Assembly (NCBI RefSeq): GCF_013149295.1
Contig: NZ_JABGCB010000001.1
Span: forward strand, 186,001-250,000
Length of the DNA stretch: 64,000 bases
Direction: 5' to 3'
Source of the DNA: Novosphingobium sp. SG751A
GTDB taxonomy: Bacteria > Pseudomonadota > Alphaproteobacteria > Sphingomonadales > Sphingomonadaceae
The notes below the pieces were generated by a model, which was not told the origin of the DNA, searched no databases, and was given only the letters and a program-made list of their open reading frames with translations. How positions within the stretch are numbered: position 1 is the stretch's first letter; each line of letters begins with the position of its first letter. The position numbers were made by a program, and so were the translations under genes. This document shows, one piece after another, positions 1-10,416 of this stretch.

Positions 1-1730
1 GTGACCATAAAGGCAGGCTGGCGCAGTTGCAGCGCCGAGACGTTGATGGCCACGGGCACCCCATGCCAATTGCGCGTTTCGGCAAAAACCCGGCCGACGA
101 TAAAAGCGCCCAATTGTGCGATCAGCCCGCTCTCCTCAGCCAGCAGCACAAAGGCATTGGGCGGAATCAGGCCCTTTTCCGGGTGGTTCCAGCGTACCAG
201 CGCCTCGACCCCGCGCATGCGGCCATGGGCATCCACCTGCGGCTGATAGACCATATGCAGCATTTCTTCGTTCAGAGCCTCGCGCAGGTCCATTTCCAGT
301 TGGCGCCGGATGCGCAGCGCCGCATCCATTTCCGGCTCGAAAAAGGTCGCCCGGTTGCGGCCCTTTTCCTTGGAGCAATAAAGCGCCAGATCGGCCTGAC
401 GCAGCACCTCGCTGGCCGAAATATCGGGATCGTTGATGATGGTAATACCGATCGAGCAACCGATTTCCACCATTTGCCCTTCAATATCAAAGGGCCGGGC
501 AAAGGCATTGATGATCCGCTCGGCCAGATGAGCCGCCCCCGGCGCACCCGAATGCGGTTGCAGGACGACGAATTCATCGCCCCCCAGCCGGGCCACCGTA
601 TCAGTATCACGCAGCAGATTGGCCAGCCTGCGCGCCGCCGCGCGGATCAGCGTATCGCCCGCCGGATGGCCCAGTGTGTCATTAACCTCCTTGAACCGGT
701 CCAGATCGAGGCACAGCACCGCAACATCCATCCCCGACCGCCGAGCCAGCGAGCGCAGTTGATTGAGCCGCTCGAACATCAATGCGCGGTTGGGCAATTG
801 GGTCAGCGTATCGTGAAAGGCCAAATGGCGCGCCCGCGCCTCGGACAGGATCAGCCCGCGGGCATAGCGATGCGTTTGCCGCGCCAGGCTGGCCCCCAGC
901 AACAGCAACAGCCCCAGCATCGCCACCATCGGCCACACCAGCCGCACCAGAAGATCGCTGCCCGGATTGCGCCTGTCCCACGACAGCCCCGCCACCACCC
1001 TGCCGCTCAGATCCTGAAGCGGGAGGGTCGCGGTATCATCGTTGGTGCGCAGATCAGTGGTCACGCGGAAATTATTGACCAGTTTGCCCACGCCGAACAT
1101 CGAGAGCACCGAGTGATCCACCGGCGCCATCGTCACCACCACGGGCGCCCGTCCTGTATCGGTCCGCGCGCGCACCAGCGTCGAGGTCATGATGTAGAGC
1201 TGGTTTTCGGCGAACAGGATATTGGTGAACTGGATCGGCTGGGGCAGCGTATCGGCCCTGCCCGACGGAATTGACGCCTCCGCCGTCCGAACCCGGCGCA
1301 AAAGGTCGGCCATCGCGCCGGCATAGGTTGCGCTGATCATGCCCGGATCCACCCGGCGCCCGTCTACGGCAAAGAACAGCGGGCGGTCGCGCCCATCCAC
1401 CACGATCAACCGAGTGATATTGTTGCGATCAAGGAAATAGCGCGCCAGATTCTGTTCCGCCCATGCCGGATCGAATGTTCCGGTCAGATGGCTCAGCGCA
1501 TCCCCCGATTCCAGCCTCGGCTGCACCATCGCGGCAAAGCTGGCCAGGCGATTGCGGTAACCACGTTCTGCGGTCTGGATCTGCATCGAGAGCGCAACAT
1601 CGTCGAACTGGTTGACCATGACAGTCACCACCAGCGTCAAAACCGCCAGAACCCCGGCGGCAAGTGCAATGACGGGGCCATAGACACCGGCGCCAGCCCT
1701 CTCGGCGCGAGGGGTCTTGGGGTTGATCAT
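1..1730 (-). CDS. Bifunctional diguanylate cyclase/phosphodiesterase with periplasmic sensor (partial)
   Basis: This is a membrane-anchored cyclic-di-GMP enzyme; the C-terminal part of its EAL domain lies beyond the window start. A transmembrane helix is at about residues 15-40. An extracytoplasmic sensor of CHASE4 type follows (about 45-250, reading YRNRLASFAAMVQPRLESGD near its start), then a second membrane helix near 270. The GGDEF domain has an intact RLGGDEF motif (GGDEF at 383-387). The EAL domain contains VEALVRWNHPEKGL (Glu509) and VAINVSALQLRQPAF. The ATG at 1730 is preceded by a purine-rich GGGAAGG. An intact GGDEF motif suggests active synthesis; the EAL activity cannot be judged because its distal catalytic residues are missing here. 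The frame is open from 1730 to base 3. Confidence 0.92.
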   Translation of the reverse strand, partial: MINPKTPRAERAGAGVYGPVIALAAGVLAVLTLVVTVMVNQFDDVALSMQIQTAERGYRNRLASFAAMVQPRLESGDALSHLTGTFDPAWAEQNLARYFLDRNNITRLIVVDGRDRPLFFAVDGRRVDPGMISATYAGAMADLLRRVRTAEASIPSGRADTLPQPIQFTNILFAENQLYIMTSTLVRARTDTGRAPVVVTMAPVDHSVLSMFGVGKLVNNFRVTTDLRTNDDTATLPLQDLSGRVVAGLSWDRRNPGSDLLVRLVWPMVAMLGLLLLLGASLARQTHRYARGLILSEARARHLAFHDTLTQLPNRALMFERLNQLRSLARRSGMDVAVLCLDLDRFKEVNDTLGHPAGDTLIRAAARRLANLLRDTDTVARLGGDEFVVLQPHSGAPGAAHLAERIINAFARPFDIEGQMVEIGCSIGITIINDPDISASEVLRQADLALYCSKEKGRNRATFFEPEMDAALRIRRQLEMDLREALNEEMLHMVYQPQVDAHGRMRGVEALVRWNHPEKGLIPPNAFVLLAEESGLIAQLGAFIVGRVFAETRNWHGVPVAINVSALQLRQPAFMV

Positions 1731-1908
1731 GATCAGCGTCAGCCTTCCCTTGCTGTTGCTTTACAAAAGCATGCCAGTGTTCGGTTGTGTTGATCGCAAA
1801 TAAATAAATGTACTTGCAGATTTAGCTCAGACCCTCCTCCGCAATTGCGCCTAGGGGGCATCGCGGGCCGTTTCAGAGGCGGCGCGCACCGATGGCGCGC
1901 GCCGCATT

Positions 1909-2931
1909 TCAGGCCATGCAGATCTGGTTTCGCCCGGCGCGTTTAGCGCGATAAAGCGCCGCATCGGCGGCCTCCAGCGCGGCGCGGGCGTTGGGAAAGG
2001 CAAAGACATTGGCGACCCCACCCGATATGGTGATATGACCGATGGGTTCGTCGCTCCTGCGGTTGACGAAATTGCGTCGGGACAGCTTTTCACGCGCTTC
2101 GTCCAGTAACTGATGAACCTGCGTGGGGGTTTTGTCGCGGAACAGCATGACGAATTCCTCGCCGCCGTGGCGCGCCACATGGCATTTGTCATCCGAAAGA
2201 TGCTGCAGCGTCTGGGCGATGGCCTGAATGACGCGGTCGCCCGCCTCGTGGCCATGGGTGTCGTTGATACGTTTGAAATGGTCGATGTCGCAAAAAGCCA
2301 GACAGAGCGGTTCGATTCGAACCTGCGCCTCGCGATATTCGCTTTCCAGCACCGCTTCGAAAGCGCGACGATTGGGCAGGCCGGTCAGGTGGTCGACATG
2401 GGCATCACGCTGGGCGCGGTCGAGGCTTTTGCGCAGCGCGGTCGCTTCCTGCTCGCTGCGACGCATGCTTTCTTCCAGCAGATGCGTGCGCTCGATCATC
2501 GCGCGGGTCAGTTCGGCAAGGCTGGAGACAAATTCGCCCCCATCCGCGCCGGGCAGCACGCTGACCACCTGTTCGAGGGCGGCGTGATAGGATCCTGAAT
2601 CACTGCACGCCCGCGCTGCGGTGCTGGTGAACACCTCCAGACGGTTACTTAACTTGTTGAGCATCTGCTGCGCATTCTCGCGCAGGGCCCCATCCTCATC
2701 CTTTTCGGTAACCTGGTCCATCCAGGCCTGAGTGATGACGCGGTTTTCCTCACGCATGACGCCAAATTTGCGGGCAAGGCGCGGCGATGACCCAGAATAG
2801 GCCGCATGAACGGCAAGCAGGTTCTCGGCGGTTACTTCCAATTTATTATCGACGAAGAATTCTTTAATACGATCAATCAATTGCTCCCTGCGCACGTCGT
2901 TCAAGGGCGTGGCGTCAGGGTTTTGCGACAT
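1909..2931 (-). CDS. Diguanylate cyclase (GGDEF domain protein)
   Basis: This is a soluble diguanylate cyclase, predicted to make cyclic-di-GMP from two GTP. The N-terminal ~180 residues are helical with no recognised sensor. The C-terminal GGDEF domain contains DHLTGLPNRRAFE and the active-site motif GGEEF at residues 256-260, followed by a typical FNARAALEAADAALYRAKRAGRN-like end. The frame opens further upstream to a GTG at 3009, which would add 26 residues; I prefer the ATG at 2931 because MSQNPDATP looks like a normal N-terminus, but neither start has a clear ribosome site. It lies 178 bp from the GGDEF/EAL gene on the same strand, so the two may share cyclic-di-GMP signalling. Confidence 0.88.
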   Translation of the reverse strand: MSQNPDATPLNDVRREQLIDRIKEFFVDNKLEVTAENLLAVHAAYSGSSPRLARKFGVMREENRVITQAWMDQVTEKDEDGALRENAQQMLNKLSNRLEVFTSTAARACSDSGSYHAALEQVVSVLPGADGGEFVSSLAELTRAMIERTHLLEESMRRSEQEATALRKSLDRAQRDAHVDHLTGLPNRRAFEAVLESEYREAQVRIEPLCLAFCDIDHFKRINDTHGHEAGDRVIQAIAQTLQHLSDDKCHVARHGGEEFVMLFRDKTPTQVHQLLDEAREKLSRRNFVNRRSDEPIGHITISGGVANVFAFPNARAALEAADAALYRAKRAGRNQICMA

Positions 2932-4799
<1,868 letters not shown>

Positions 4800-4831
4800 T
4801 AATAAGGGGTTTGCCTCCGGCGGGCGCCCCA

Positions 4832-4871
4832 TGCCTCCGGCGGGCCAAGGGACTCGTCCCTTGGCAATCCC
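4832..4871 (+). repeat. REP-like 40-bp element, left copy
   Basis: The 40-bp unit begins TGCCTCCGGCGGGCCAAGGG and ends with CCCTTGGCAATCCC; it contains its own small hairpin (CCAAGGGA / TCCCTTGG). A near-exact inverted copy lies at 5017-5056 with one mismatch in the hairpin loop. A shortened unit (TTGCCTCCGGCGGGCGCCCC) precedes it at 4811-4830. Such elements recur between genes in sphingomonads. Confidence 0.75.
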
Positions 4872-4931
4872 GTTACTGTCTTTGTTGCGTTAGGAACTCG
4901 ACCCCGGCTTTTGAACGCAGCGTTGAAAATT

Positions 4932-4968
4932 AAAAGCCTGCGGCGCCTTAACAGCGCCGCAGGCTTTT
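4932..4968. terminator. Bidirectional intrinsic terminator
   Basis: A perfect 15-bp stem (AAAAGCCTGCGGCGC paired with its complement) surrounds a 7-base loop. It starts with four A and ends with four T, so it can work in both directions. It lies between the CoA-transferase gene and the convergent Lrp gene and should stop both. Confidence 0.85.
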
Positions 4969-5016
4969 ATAATTTGAGATCAGGCACAAGGCGGCCATTT
5001 TACGCTACCCCATAAT

Positions 5017-5056
5017 GGGATTGCCAAGGGACCAGTCCCTTGGCCCGCCGGAGGCA
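5017..5056 (-). repeat. REP-like 40-bp element, right inverted copy
   Basis: This is the inverted partner of 4832-4871, identical in 39 of 40 positions. The pair flanks the bidirectional terminator and can form a large stem-loop in RNA from either gene, with the terminator hairpin inside it. Confidence 0.75.
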
Positions 5057-5076
5057 TCTCAAACACAGCCCCCGCC

Positions 5077-5544
5077 TCAATCGTCCAACGGCACCCCCGG
5101 CAAATGCTTCGAAGTGCGAATCGTCAGCGACGTTTTCACGCTGGCAACATTGGGCGCGGGCGTCAGCTTGCTGGTCAGGAATTCCTGAAAGCTTTGCAGA
5201 TCGCGCGACACGATTTTCAGGATGAAGTCGATTTCGCCGTTGAGCATATGACATTCGCGCACTTCAGGAAGGCCGCGCACATGGTCCTCGAATCCGCGCA
5301 GCGCCTCTTCGGCCTGGCTTTTTAGCGAAACCATGGCAAAGACGGTGATCGAAAAGCCCAGCTTGGCCCCGTCCAGTTCGGCGTGATAGCCCCGGATGAC
5401 GCCTTCTTCTTCGAGCGCGCGCACGCGGCGCAGGCAGGGCGGCGCGGTCAGCCCGACGCGTTGGGCCAATTCGACATTGGTAACGCGGCCCTCGTCCTGC
5501 AATTCGGCCAGCAAACGCCGGTCGATCTGATCAAGATTGGCCAT
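5077..5544 (-). CDS. Lrp/AsnC family transcriptional regulator
   Basis: The 155-residue protein has the usual Lrp layout. An N-terminal winged helix-turn-helix (about residues 5-52, containing TNVELAQRVGLTAPPCLRRV) is followed by an alpha-beta ligand-binding/oligomerisation (RAM) domain with SLKSQAEEALRGFEDHVRG and HMLNGEIDFILKIVSRDL. These proteins sense amino acids or similar small molecules. The frame extends 24 codons upstream to 5616, but the ATG at 5544 (MANLDQIDRRLLAEL) is the family-typical start. It is convergent with the CoA-transferase gene and separated from it by the terminator and repeat pair. Confidence 0.92.
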   Translation of the reverse strand: MANLDQIDRRLLAELQDEGRVTNVELAQRVGLTAPPCLRRVRALEEEGVIRGYHAELDGAKLGFSITVFAMVSLKSQAEEALRGFEDHVRGLPEVRECHMLNGEIDFILKIVSRDLQSFQEFLTSKLTPAPNVASVKTSLTIRTSKHLPGVPLDD

Positions 5545-5853
5545 AAGCCCGGAAATTCCCCAATTGCGGCCCGCCGGTTGCGGCAGAAAGACCCTTCCTG
5601 TCGGCAGGGTCGCCAAAGATGAAAGAATCAGCCCATCTGTTGCGGGCCGTGCTAATATTATTATCTATGGCCGCAATCGTCCCACATTGCAACGCCACCG
5701 CGCTACGAGCTTTCGCCTGCGCGCAGGTGTGATAGGATGCAGAATAAAGTTGTACACAGGTTCCGTTGGCGATCCTAACCACTCGCTAGGAATTAACATC
5801 GTATTGGCTTGGAAAGGCCATCTGCAACACCATAACTGCTGATACACAAACCC
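5545..5853. other. Intergenic region between divergent genes
   Basis: About 309 bp separate the leftward Lrp gene from the rightward kinase-like gene. It has more A and T than its neighbours and probably carries both promoters. I could not assign a convincing gene or operator here. Confidence 0.4.
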
Positions 5854-7575
5854 ATGCGCTATGACGACCGCCTTGCCACCGCCCTTCGCCTGACGCCAGT
5901 CGGGCAAGGCGTTGCGCGCATTCAGTTCCGGCAATTGCTGGACCTGCTGGGCACGCTGCCGGTTGATGAGCAGGGCGAGATGGTCGATCTGGCCTATCTG
6001 CGGCTGGGCGAATTGGGCGGACGGATTCCGGCGGCGGATCGCGCGGCGATTCTGCGCCAGCCCGGCCTGCGGCTGCGCGCGCCCCGGCTGGTGGCGGCGC
6101 TGGCGGGCGCCGAACCGGTGGTATCTTTGTCCGCGCTCCACTCCGCGCAATTGAGCGATGAGCAATGGATTGACCTGATCCCGGCGCTGCCGCTGGCCTC
6201 GCGCGGGACGCTGGGGATGCGGCGCGATCTGGGGCCGGGCGCGCGGGCGCTGCTGGCGCGATTGGGCATCGGCGATCCGGCATTGCCCGGCACGCCTGCC
6301 CCCAAAGAACCGGCGCCTGTTGCTATGGCCCCTGCGGCGCCGATCCAAACCGAAACGCCGCCCGAACCGACAGCCAAACCCCCGCGCGCATCGTCCTATC
6401 AGGCCTCCCCGCCTCTGGCCGAGGATACGATCGGCGCGCTGGTGCGACGAATCGAGGCCTTTCGGCAGGCCCGCGAAAACAACATCGCCGCCGAGGCCGC
6501 GCGCCCCGCCCAATCCAAAAAGGCCAAGCCGGGCCAACCGATCCAGTCCTTCGATTTCGCCAGCGATGGCGAAGGCCGCATCGTCTGGGCCGAGGCGCGG
6601 GTTGCACCGATGGTGGTGGGCTATGGGCTGGGCGGCAATGGGCCGGGAGCCAATGCGGTGCGGCTGCATCAACCTTTCCGCGCAGTGATGATCACGCTGG
6701 CCGGGGCTCCGGCAATTGCGGGCGAATGGCAAGTGGATGCCGTGCCGCGCTTTGATCCACTGGGCGGGCGCTATATTGGCCATCTGGGGCGTTTTCGGCG
6801 GCCTGCGGCGGTTGCTGCGCCCCCTGCCCCTGCTGCTCCGGCGCAGGACAGCGAGACGGACCGCCTGCGGCAATTGCTCCATGAATTGCGCACGCCGGTG
6901 AATGCCATTCAGGGCTTTGCCGAGGTGATCCAGCAGCAATTGTTCGGCCCTACCCCGCATGAATATCGCGCGCTGGCCGCTGTTGTCGCGGCCGACAGCG
7001 CGTTGATGCTGGCCGGATTTGAAGAGCTCGACCGCTATGCGAGGCTGGAAAGCGGCAGCCTTGCGCTGGCCGGGGGCGAATGCGATCTGGCCACCGCGCT
7101 CGATGCACTGGTCTCGCGGCTGGCGGGGGATGATCGCGGGCCCGCCTTGCGGCTGGAGGGGCATGAACACCCCTGCCCTGTAGCGCTGGATGGAACCGAG
7201 GCGGAGCGACTGTGCTGGCGCCTGCTGGCCACGCTGGCGGGCAATGGCGCGGCGGGGGAAGCCCTGCCGATCCGGCTGAGCCATCGCGGGGGCGCGGTGC
7301 TGGCCATGTTTACCCTGCCGCAGACGCTTGCGGCGCTGAGCGACGAGGCGCTGTTCCATGGCGCCGCGCCTGCCACCCATCAACCTGGCGCGGGCATGTT
7401 CGGCACCGGCTTTGCCCTACGCCTTGCCGCCGCCGAGGCGCGGGCCGCAGGGGGCGGATTGATCCGCGAGGGACAGCAACTTTTGCTTACATTACCGGGC
7501 TTGACCCTGCCAATGGTTAACCTTAGCCAAGTGCCTGAAAACAGGCCTGAGGCGTGCAAAACACCGGTGGCTTGA
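5854..7575 (+). CDS. Sensor histidine kinase-like protein with degenerate ATPase domain
   Basis: The 573-residue protein has a HisKA dimerisation segment with the H-box QLLHELRTPVNAIQGFAEVI (phospho-acceptor His343). Before it come an alpha-helical N-terminal region (1-150), a proline/alanine-rich linker (about 150-185) and a 100-residue domain of unknown fold. The C-terminal ATPase region has a G2-like GMFGTGFALRLAAAEARAAGG, but I find no DxGxG G1 box, and the N-box reads LLATLAGNGAAG rather than NLL-NA. It may therefore be an inactive or altered kinase. No membrane helix is visible, so it is probably cytoplasmic. It overlaps the deacetylase gene, or nearly abuts it if that gene starts at the downstream TTG, which suggests a shared function. 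Confidence 0.75.
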   Translation: MRYDDRLATALRLTPVGQGVARIQFRQLLDLLGTLPVDEQGEMVDLAYLRLGELGGRIPAADRAAILRQPGLRLRAPRLVAALAGAEPVVSLSALHSAQLSDEQWIDLIPALPLASRGTLGMRRDLGPGARALLARLGIGDPALPGTPAPKEPAPVAMAPAAPIQTETPPEPTAKPPRASSYQASPPLAEDTIGALVRRIEAFRQARENNIAAEAARPAQSKKAKPGQPIQSFDFASDGEGRIVWAEARVAPMVVGYGLGGNGPGANAVRLHQPFRAVMITLAGAPAIAGEWQVDAVPRFDPLGGRYIGHLGRFRRPAAVAAPPAPAAPAQDSETDRLRQLLHELRTPVNAIQGFAEVIQQQLFGPTPHEYRALAAVVAADSALMLAGFEELDRYARLESGSLALAGGECDLATALDALVSRLAGDDRGPALRLEGHEHPCPVALDGTEAERLCWRLLATLAGNGAAGEALPIRLSHRGGAVLAMFTLPQTLAALSDEALFHGAAPATHQPGAGMFGTGFALRLAAAEARAAGGGLIREGQQLLLTLPGLTLPMVNLSQVPENRPEACKTPVA

Positions 7576-8606
7576 TTTCACAGCGCGGCAGGGAGCCCGA
7601 TTTGTCATTTCACCAGATTACCGACCAGCCCGCGCAGGACGCCTTTGTGCGTTTCCGCGAAGGCGTGGGTCAGCGCTTCGTGGTTACCATTGATACCGAA
7701 GAGGAATTTGACTGGACCAAGCCGCTGACCCGCACGCGGCACCGGGTCGATACGGTTTCGCGCCTGCGCAAGTTTCAGCAGTTTTGCGAAGGCTTCGGCA
7801 TCGTCCCGATCTATCTGATCGACTATCCGGTGGCGACATCGGCGCTGGCGGCTGAGTTGCTGCGCGACGCGGTGATTGCCGGGCGGGCCGAAGTCGGGGT
7901 TCAGCTTCACCCCTGGGTTAACCCTCCTTATGAGGAGGAGGTTAACCAGTATAACAGTTTTTCGGGCAACCTGCCCTTTGCGCTGGAACGGGCCAAGTTC
8001 CTGAAACTGCACGCAACCATCGCAGAAAATTTCGGTGCCGCGCCGATGATTTATCGCGCCGGGCGTTATGGCATCGGGCCCAACACCGCCGATGTGCTGC
8101 ATGAGGCCGGAGTGGCGATCGACACGTCGGTGCGCTCGCGCTTTGATTACAGCGGTTGGGGCGGGCCCAATTTCCGTGATCTGCCGCTACGGCCCTATTG
8201 GGTGGGCGAGCCGGGGCGCTTGATGGAAATGCCGCTGACCACGGTATTTTCGGGGCTTTTGCGGCGTTATGGGCAATGGCTCTATCCCAAATTGTCGCGT
8301 TTTGATCGGCTGCGCGGGGCGATGGCGCGGGTCGGCTTGCTCGAACGCATCCCTCTGACACCCGAAGGCGTGACGGTGGGCGAGGCTCTTCGCGCGATCA
8401 ACATCGCGGTGGACGAAAATCTGCCCGTCATAGTCCTGTCCTTTCACAGCCCCTCGCTCTGCCCCGGCCACACGCCCTATGTGCGCACCGAGGCCGATCT
8501 GGACGAAATGTACGAATGGTGGCGCCAAGTGTTTGAATTGCTGATCGCGCGCGGGGTCAAACCGACCAGCGTGCGTGAAGTGATGGAAACCACCCTGTTC
8601 GATTGA
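7554..8606 (+). CDS. WalW-type polysaccharide deacetylase family protein
   Basis: The protein belongs to the NodB-homology carbohydrate esterase fold, in the WalW-like group found beside cell-envelope polysaccharide genes. Motif 1 is TIDTEEEFDW, in place of the classic TFDDG. A metal-ligand motif is VGVQLHPWVNPPY, and the distal motif is VLSFHSPSLCPGHTPY. No signal peptide is visible. The upstream GTG at 7554 overlaps the kinase gene by 22 bp. A TTG at 7602, 8 bases after GGGAG, is an equally good start and would leave a 26-bp gap. The overlap or near-overlap with the kinase-like gene implies cotranscription. Confidence 0.82.
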   Translation: MQNTGGLISQRGREPDLSFHQITDQPAQDAFVRFREGVGQRFVVTIDTEEEFDWTKPLTRTRHRVDTVSRLRKFQQFCEGFGIVPIYLIDYPVATSALAAELLRDAVIAGRAEVGVQLHPWVNPPYEEEVNQYNSFSGNLPFALERAKFLKLHATIAENFGAAPMIYRAGRYGIGPNTADVLHEAGVAIDTSVRSRFDYSGWGGPNFRDLPLRPYWVGEPGRLMEMPLTTVFSGLLRRYGQWLYPKLSRFDRLRGAMARVGLLERIPLTPEGVTVGEALRAINIAVDENLPVIVLSFHSPSLCPGHTPYVRTEADLDEMYEWWRQVFELLIARGVKPTSVREVMETTLFD

Positions 8607-8697
8607 GGGGTTCGATTAATGTGTTCGATGGAAGCCCTTGCCTGTTGCGCATGTCGCGGCTAACGCGGGGCCGCGCATCTCGCGCAAAACATGGTTG

Positions 8698-8773
8698 GGG
8701 CCTGTAGCTCAGCGGTTAGAGCTGGCCGCTCATAACGGCTAGGTCGCGGGTTCAAATCCTGCCGGGCCCACCA
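8698..8773 (+). tRNA. tRNA with CAU anticodon (Ile2 or Met), attachment site of prophage 1
   Basis: A complete 76-base cloverleaf can be folded. GGGCCTG pairs with CGGGCCC in the acceptor stem (one T-G pair), the anticodon loop is CTCATAA, the T arm is GCGGG-TTCAAAT-CCTGC, and CCA is encoded. The GGGCCTGTAGCTCA start and CTCATAA loop resemble alphaproteobacterial Ile2 tRNA, whose C34 is modified to lysidine, more than elongator Met, but the sequence alone is not decisive. The gene is left intact because the prophage crossover is at its 3' end. Confidence 0.93.
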
Positions 8774-8775
8774 TG
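8757..8775 (+). other. attL of prophage 1
   Basis: TCCTGCCGGGCCCACCATG covers the tRNA 3' end plus two bases. The same 19 bases occur at 50339-50357, and the flanks differ on both sides, which marks the recombination core. Confidence 0.92.
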
Positions 8776-8837
8776 CCTATTGAAATATAACGATAATCTA
8801 TCTGGATTTGTCTAACCCATGGGGGTGGTTAGACAAA

Positions 8838-9911
8838 TCAGAGGTCCTTTTCCGTCGAATAGCGGTCATCAATCGCGCGGATGGCGCCATCGGCAAGGTC
8901 TTCCTGTCCGGCTGCTTCGGTATAGACGCGCAGCATCTGGGTATCCTTCCAGCCGCCCACCGCCTTCATCTGTTCATCGCTCAGCTTGGTTTCGGCCATG
9001 CGGCGCGCGATGGCTTTGCGCAGGCCGTGGGCCGCGCAATGAGGCAGGCCCGCTTCGTTGCACCATTCGCGCATCTTGTTGCCGAATCCTACCTTGCTGA
9101 ACGGCAGGCCCGTACCCGTCACCAGATAGCTGGTGATGCCGACCGATGGCATGGCATCAATCGCGCGGCGCATATCGCGGGCGATGGGCAGCCACAGATC
9201 GGTGCCTGTCTTGCCGGTGGTGTAATTGACCTTGCCGTTGACGATGTGCTTGGGCCCGAACAGGCGCGCATCCCCTCGCCTCTGGCCGGTCCATAGGATG
9301 ATTTCCAGCGCGAGGCGGGCCCGTGTGCCGATGGCATGCTTTGCCTGATACTGGGCAATCTCTTCTTCGGTCCAGGTGTGGAAGCCTTTGAGCTTCGTCT
9401 TGCCCACCTTCTCGGCTTCGTCGACCGGGTTGTCGCCAATCCATTTCAGCTTTTTGGCATAGGCGAAAACGCGCCGGATTTCCTTGCGCAGTTTGACGGC
9501 CGCGACCTGACCGCCAAAGGTGCGGCCGCGTTCGTCCTTCTTCTTTTCGGTGCGTGCCAGCAGGATCTGTTCGATGTGTTCGAACGTAAAATTGCTGACC
9601 TGATCGTCGCCATAATCGCGTCGGAAGCTTTCCAGCAGCCATCGGCGGCGGGCCCTTGTATTGTCGCTGCCTTTGCCCGCGAAATCGGCGGCGCGGTAAT
9701 AGCGCTCCAGCAGATCGCTGATTGAACCGGGGATGGCCCGGCTCTCGATCTGCGGGGCGGCCTCGATCAAGGCCTGATATTCGGCTTTGAAGCCCGGCTG
9801 ATCTGGCAGCGTCTTCATGTAAACCGGCTTGCGCCCGGCCTTGCGGAAACGCGCGCGCAGCTTTCCATGCCGATCGGGATTGACCGTAACGCCGGGATAA
9901 CGTGTCTTCAT
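8838..9911 (-). CDS. int: Tyrosine recombinase (integrase) of prophage 1
   Basis: The 357-residue site-specific recombinase inserts and excises prophage 1 at the tRNA 3' end. An N-terminal SAM-like DNA-binding domain (about 60-170) precedes the catalytic domain. Catalytic residues can be read as Arg in ILWTGQRRGDA, Lys in YTTGKTGTD, His-x-x-Arg in AAHGLRKAIARR, a Trp in GGWKDTQ where many relatives have His, and the nucleophilic Tyr in RVYTEAA. It ends 62 bp from attL, and its start overlaps the preceding small gene by four bases (ATGA), so it is the last gene of the leftward early operon. Confidence 0.93.
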   Translation of the reverse strand: MKTRYPGVTVNPDRHGKLRARFRKAGRKPVYMKTLPDQPGFKAEYQALIEAAPQIESRAIPGSISDLLERYYRAADFAGKGSDNTRARRRWLLESFRRDYGDDQVSNFTFEHIEQILLARTEKKKDERGRTFGGQVAAVKLRKEIRRVFAYAKKLKWIGDNPVDEAEKVGKTKLKGFHTWTEEEIAQYQAKHAIGTRARLALEIILWTGQRRGDARLFGPKHIVNGKVNYTTGKTGTDLWLPIARDMRRAIDAMPSVGITSYLVTGTGLPFSKVGFGNKMREWCNEAGLPHCAAHGLRKAIARRMAETKLSDEQMKAVGGWKDTQMLRVYTEAAGQEDLADGAIRAIDDRYSTEKDL

Positions 9912-10099
9912 CTGGGGCCTTTCAACAGCCGGTCGAGCGGGTTGCGGCGCGTGACGGTTTCGCTTGGGGCCTCGCTGGCCTCCATCACGATATTGCCGCC
10001 GGGCTCAATAACCACGCGAATCGCCGAAAAGCCAGCCTTGCGCGCGCCCTTCATCGCGCGGGCAATGTCGGTCTGGGTGAAGCGGGCGGGGGCGCTCAT
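9908..10099 (-). CDS. Small conserved phage protein next to integrase
   Basis: The 63-residue basic protein starts MSAPARFTQTDIARAMKGAR and contains the strand pattern IRVVIEPGGNIVMEA. Proteins like this are common beside integrases in alphaproteobacterial prophages. The N-terminal TQTDIARAMKGARKAG could be a short helix-turn-helix, so a role as excisionase or accessory DNA-binding factor is possible but unproven. Its ends overlap both neighbours by four bases, which supports it as a real gene. Confidence 0.7.
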   Translation of the reverse strand: MSAPARFTQTDIARAMKGARKAGFSAIRVVIEPGGNIVMEASEAPSETVTRRNPLDRLLKGPR

Positions 10100-10416
10100 C
10101 CCGTTACGCCTCCTTGTCCCCGGATATAGGCCAAGGTCTGTTCTTCGGTTTGCGGCTGTTGGCCGGGCCGGGCCATGTTGGGCAAGCCAAGTTCAGAATA
10201 GCGCTTGATAATGTCAGCGCAGCCGACGTCTTTAGGCGGAAAGTGGTCCGTCACCAGATAGATATAGCCGGGCAGCATATTCGGCGGCAGGCGGCCGTAA
10301 TCAAACTTTCCGCAATCAAACACCCGGTCCGTAGGCATGTTGAATAGGGCAGCAATCGAGGCGGCGTGAAGTGTCTTACCGCATGCGGGCGGCCCATAAA
10401 TGATGACGGTTTTCAT
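10096..10416 (-). CDS. P-loop nucleotide-binding phage protein
   Basis: The 106-residue protein opens with MKTVIIYGPPACGKTLHAA, a clean Walker A motif at residues 8-15. The later YIYLVTDHFPP is where a Walker B strand would lie. The size is too small for a full AAA+ ATPase; it may be a small nucleotide kinase-like or partner-dependent ATPase. The frame continues upstream to 10569, but the ATG at 10416 has AGGAGG 7 bases ahead and overlaps the methyltransferase stop by four bases. Confidence 0.75.
   Translation of the reverse strand: MKTVIIYGPPACGKTLHAASIAALFNMPTDRVFDCGKFDYGRLPPNMLPGYIYLVTDHFPPKDVGCADIIKRYSELGLPNMARPGQQPQTEEQTLAYIRGQGGVTG

Noticed and set aside
27..1274. Long rightward frame of 415 codons
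   Set aside because: It is the complement of the GGDEF/EAL gene; the product is His/Arg/Gln-rich and has no domain, while the lower strand reads clear catalytic motifs.
5665..7383. Leftward frame of 572 codons over the histidine-kinase-like gene
   Set aside because: Arg/Gln-rich composition typical of an antisense shadow in high-GC DNA; the H-box is on the upper strand.
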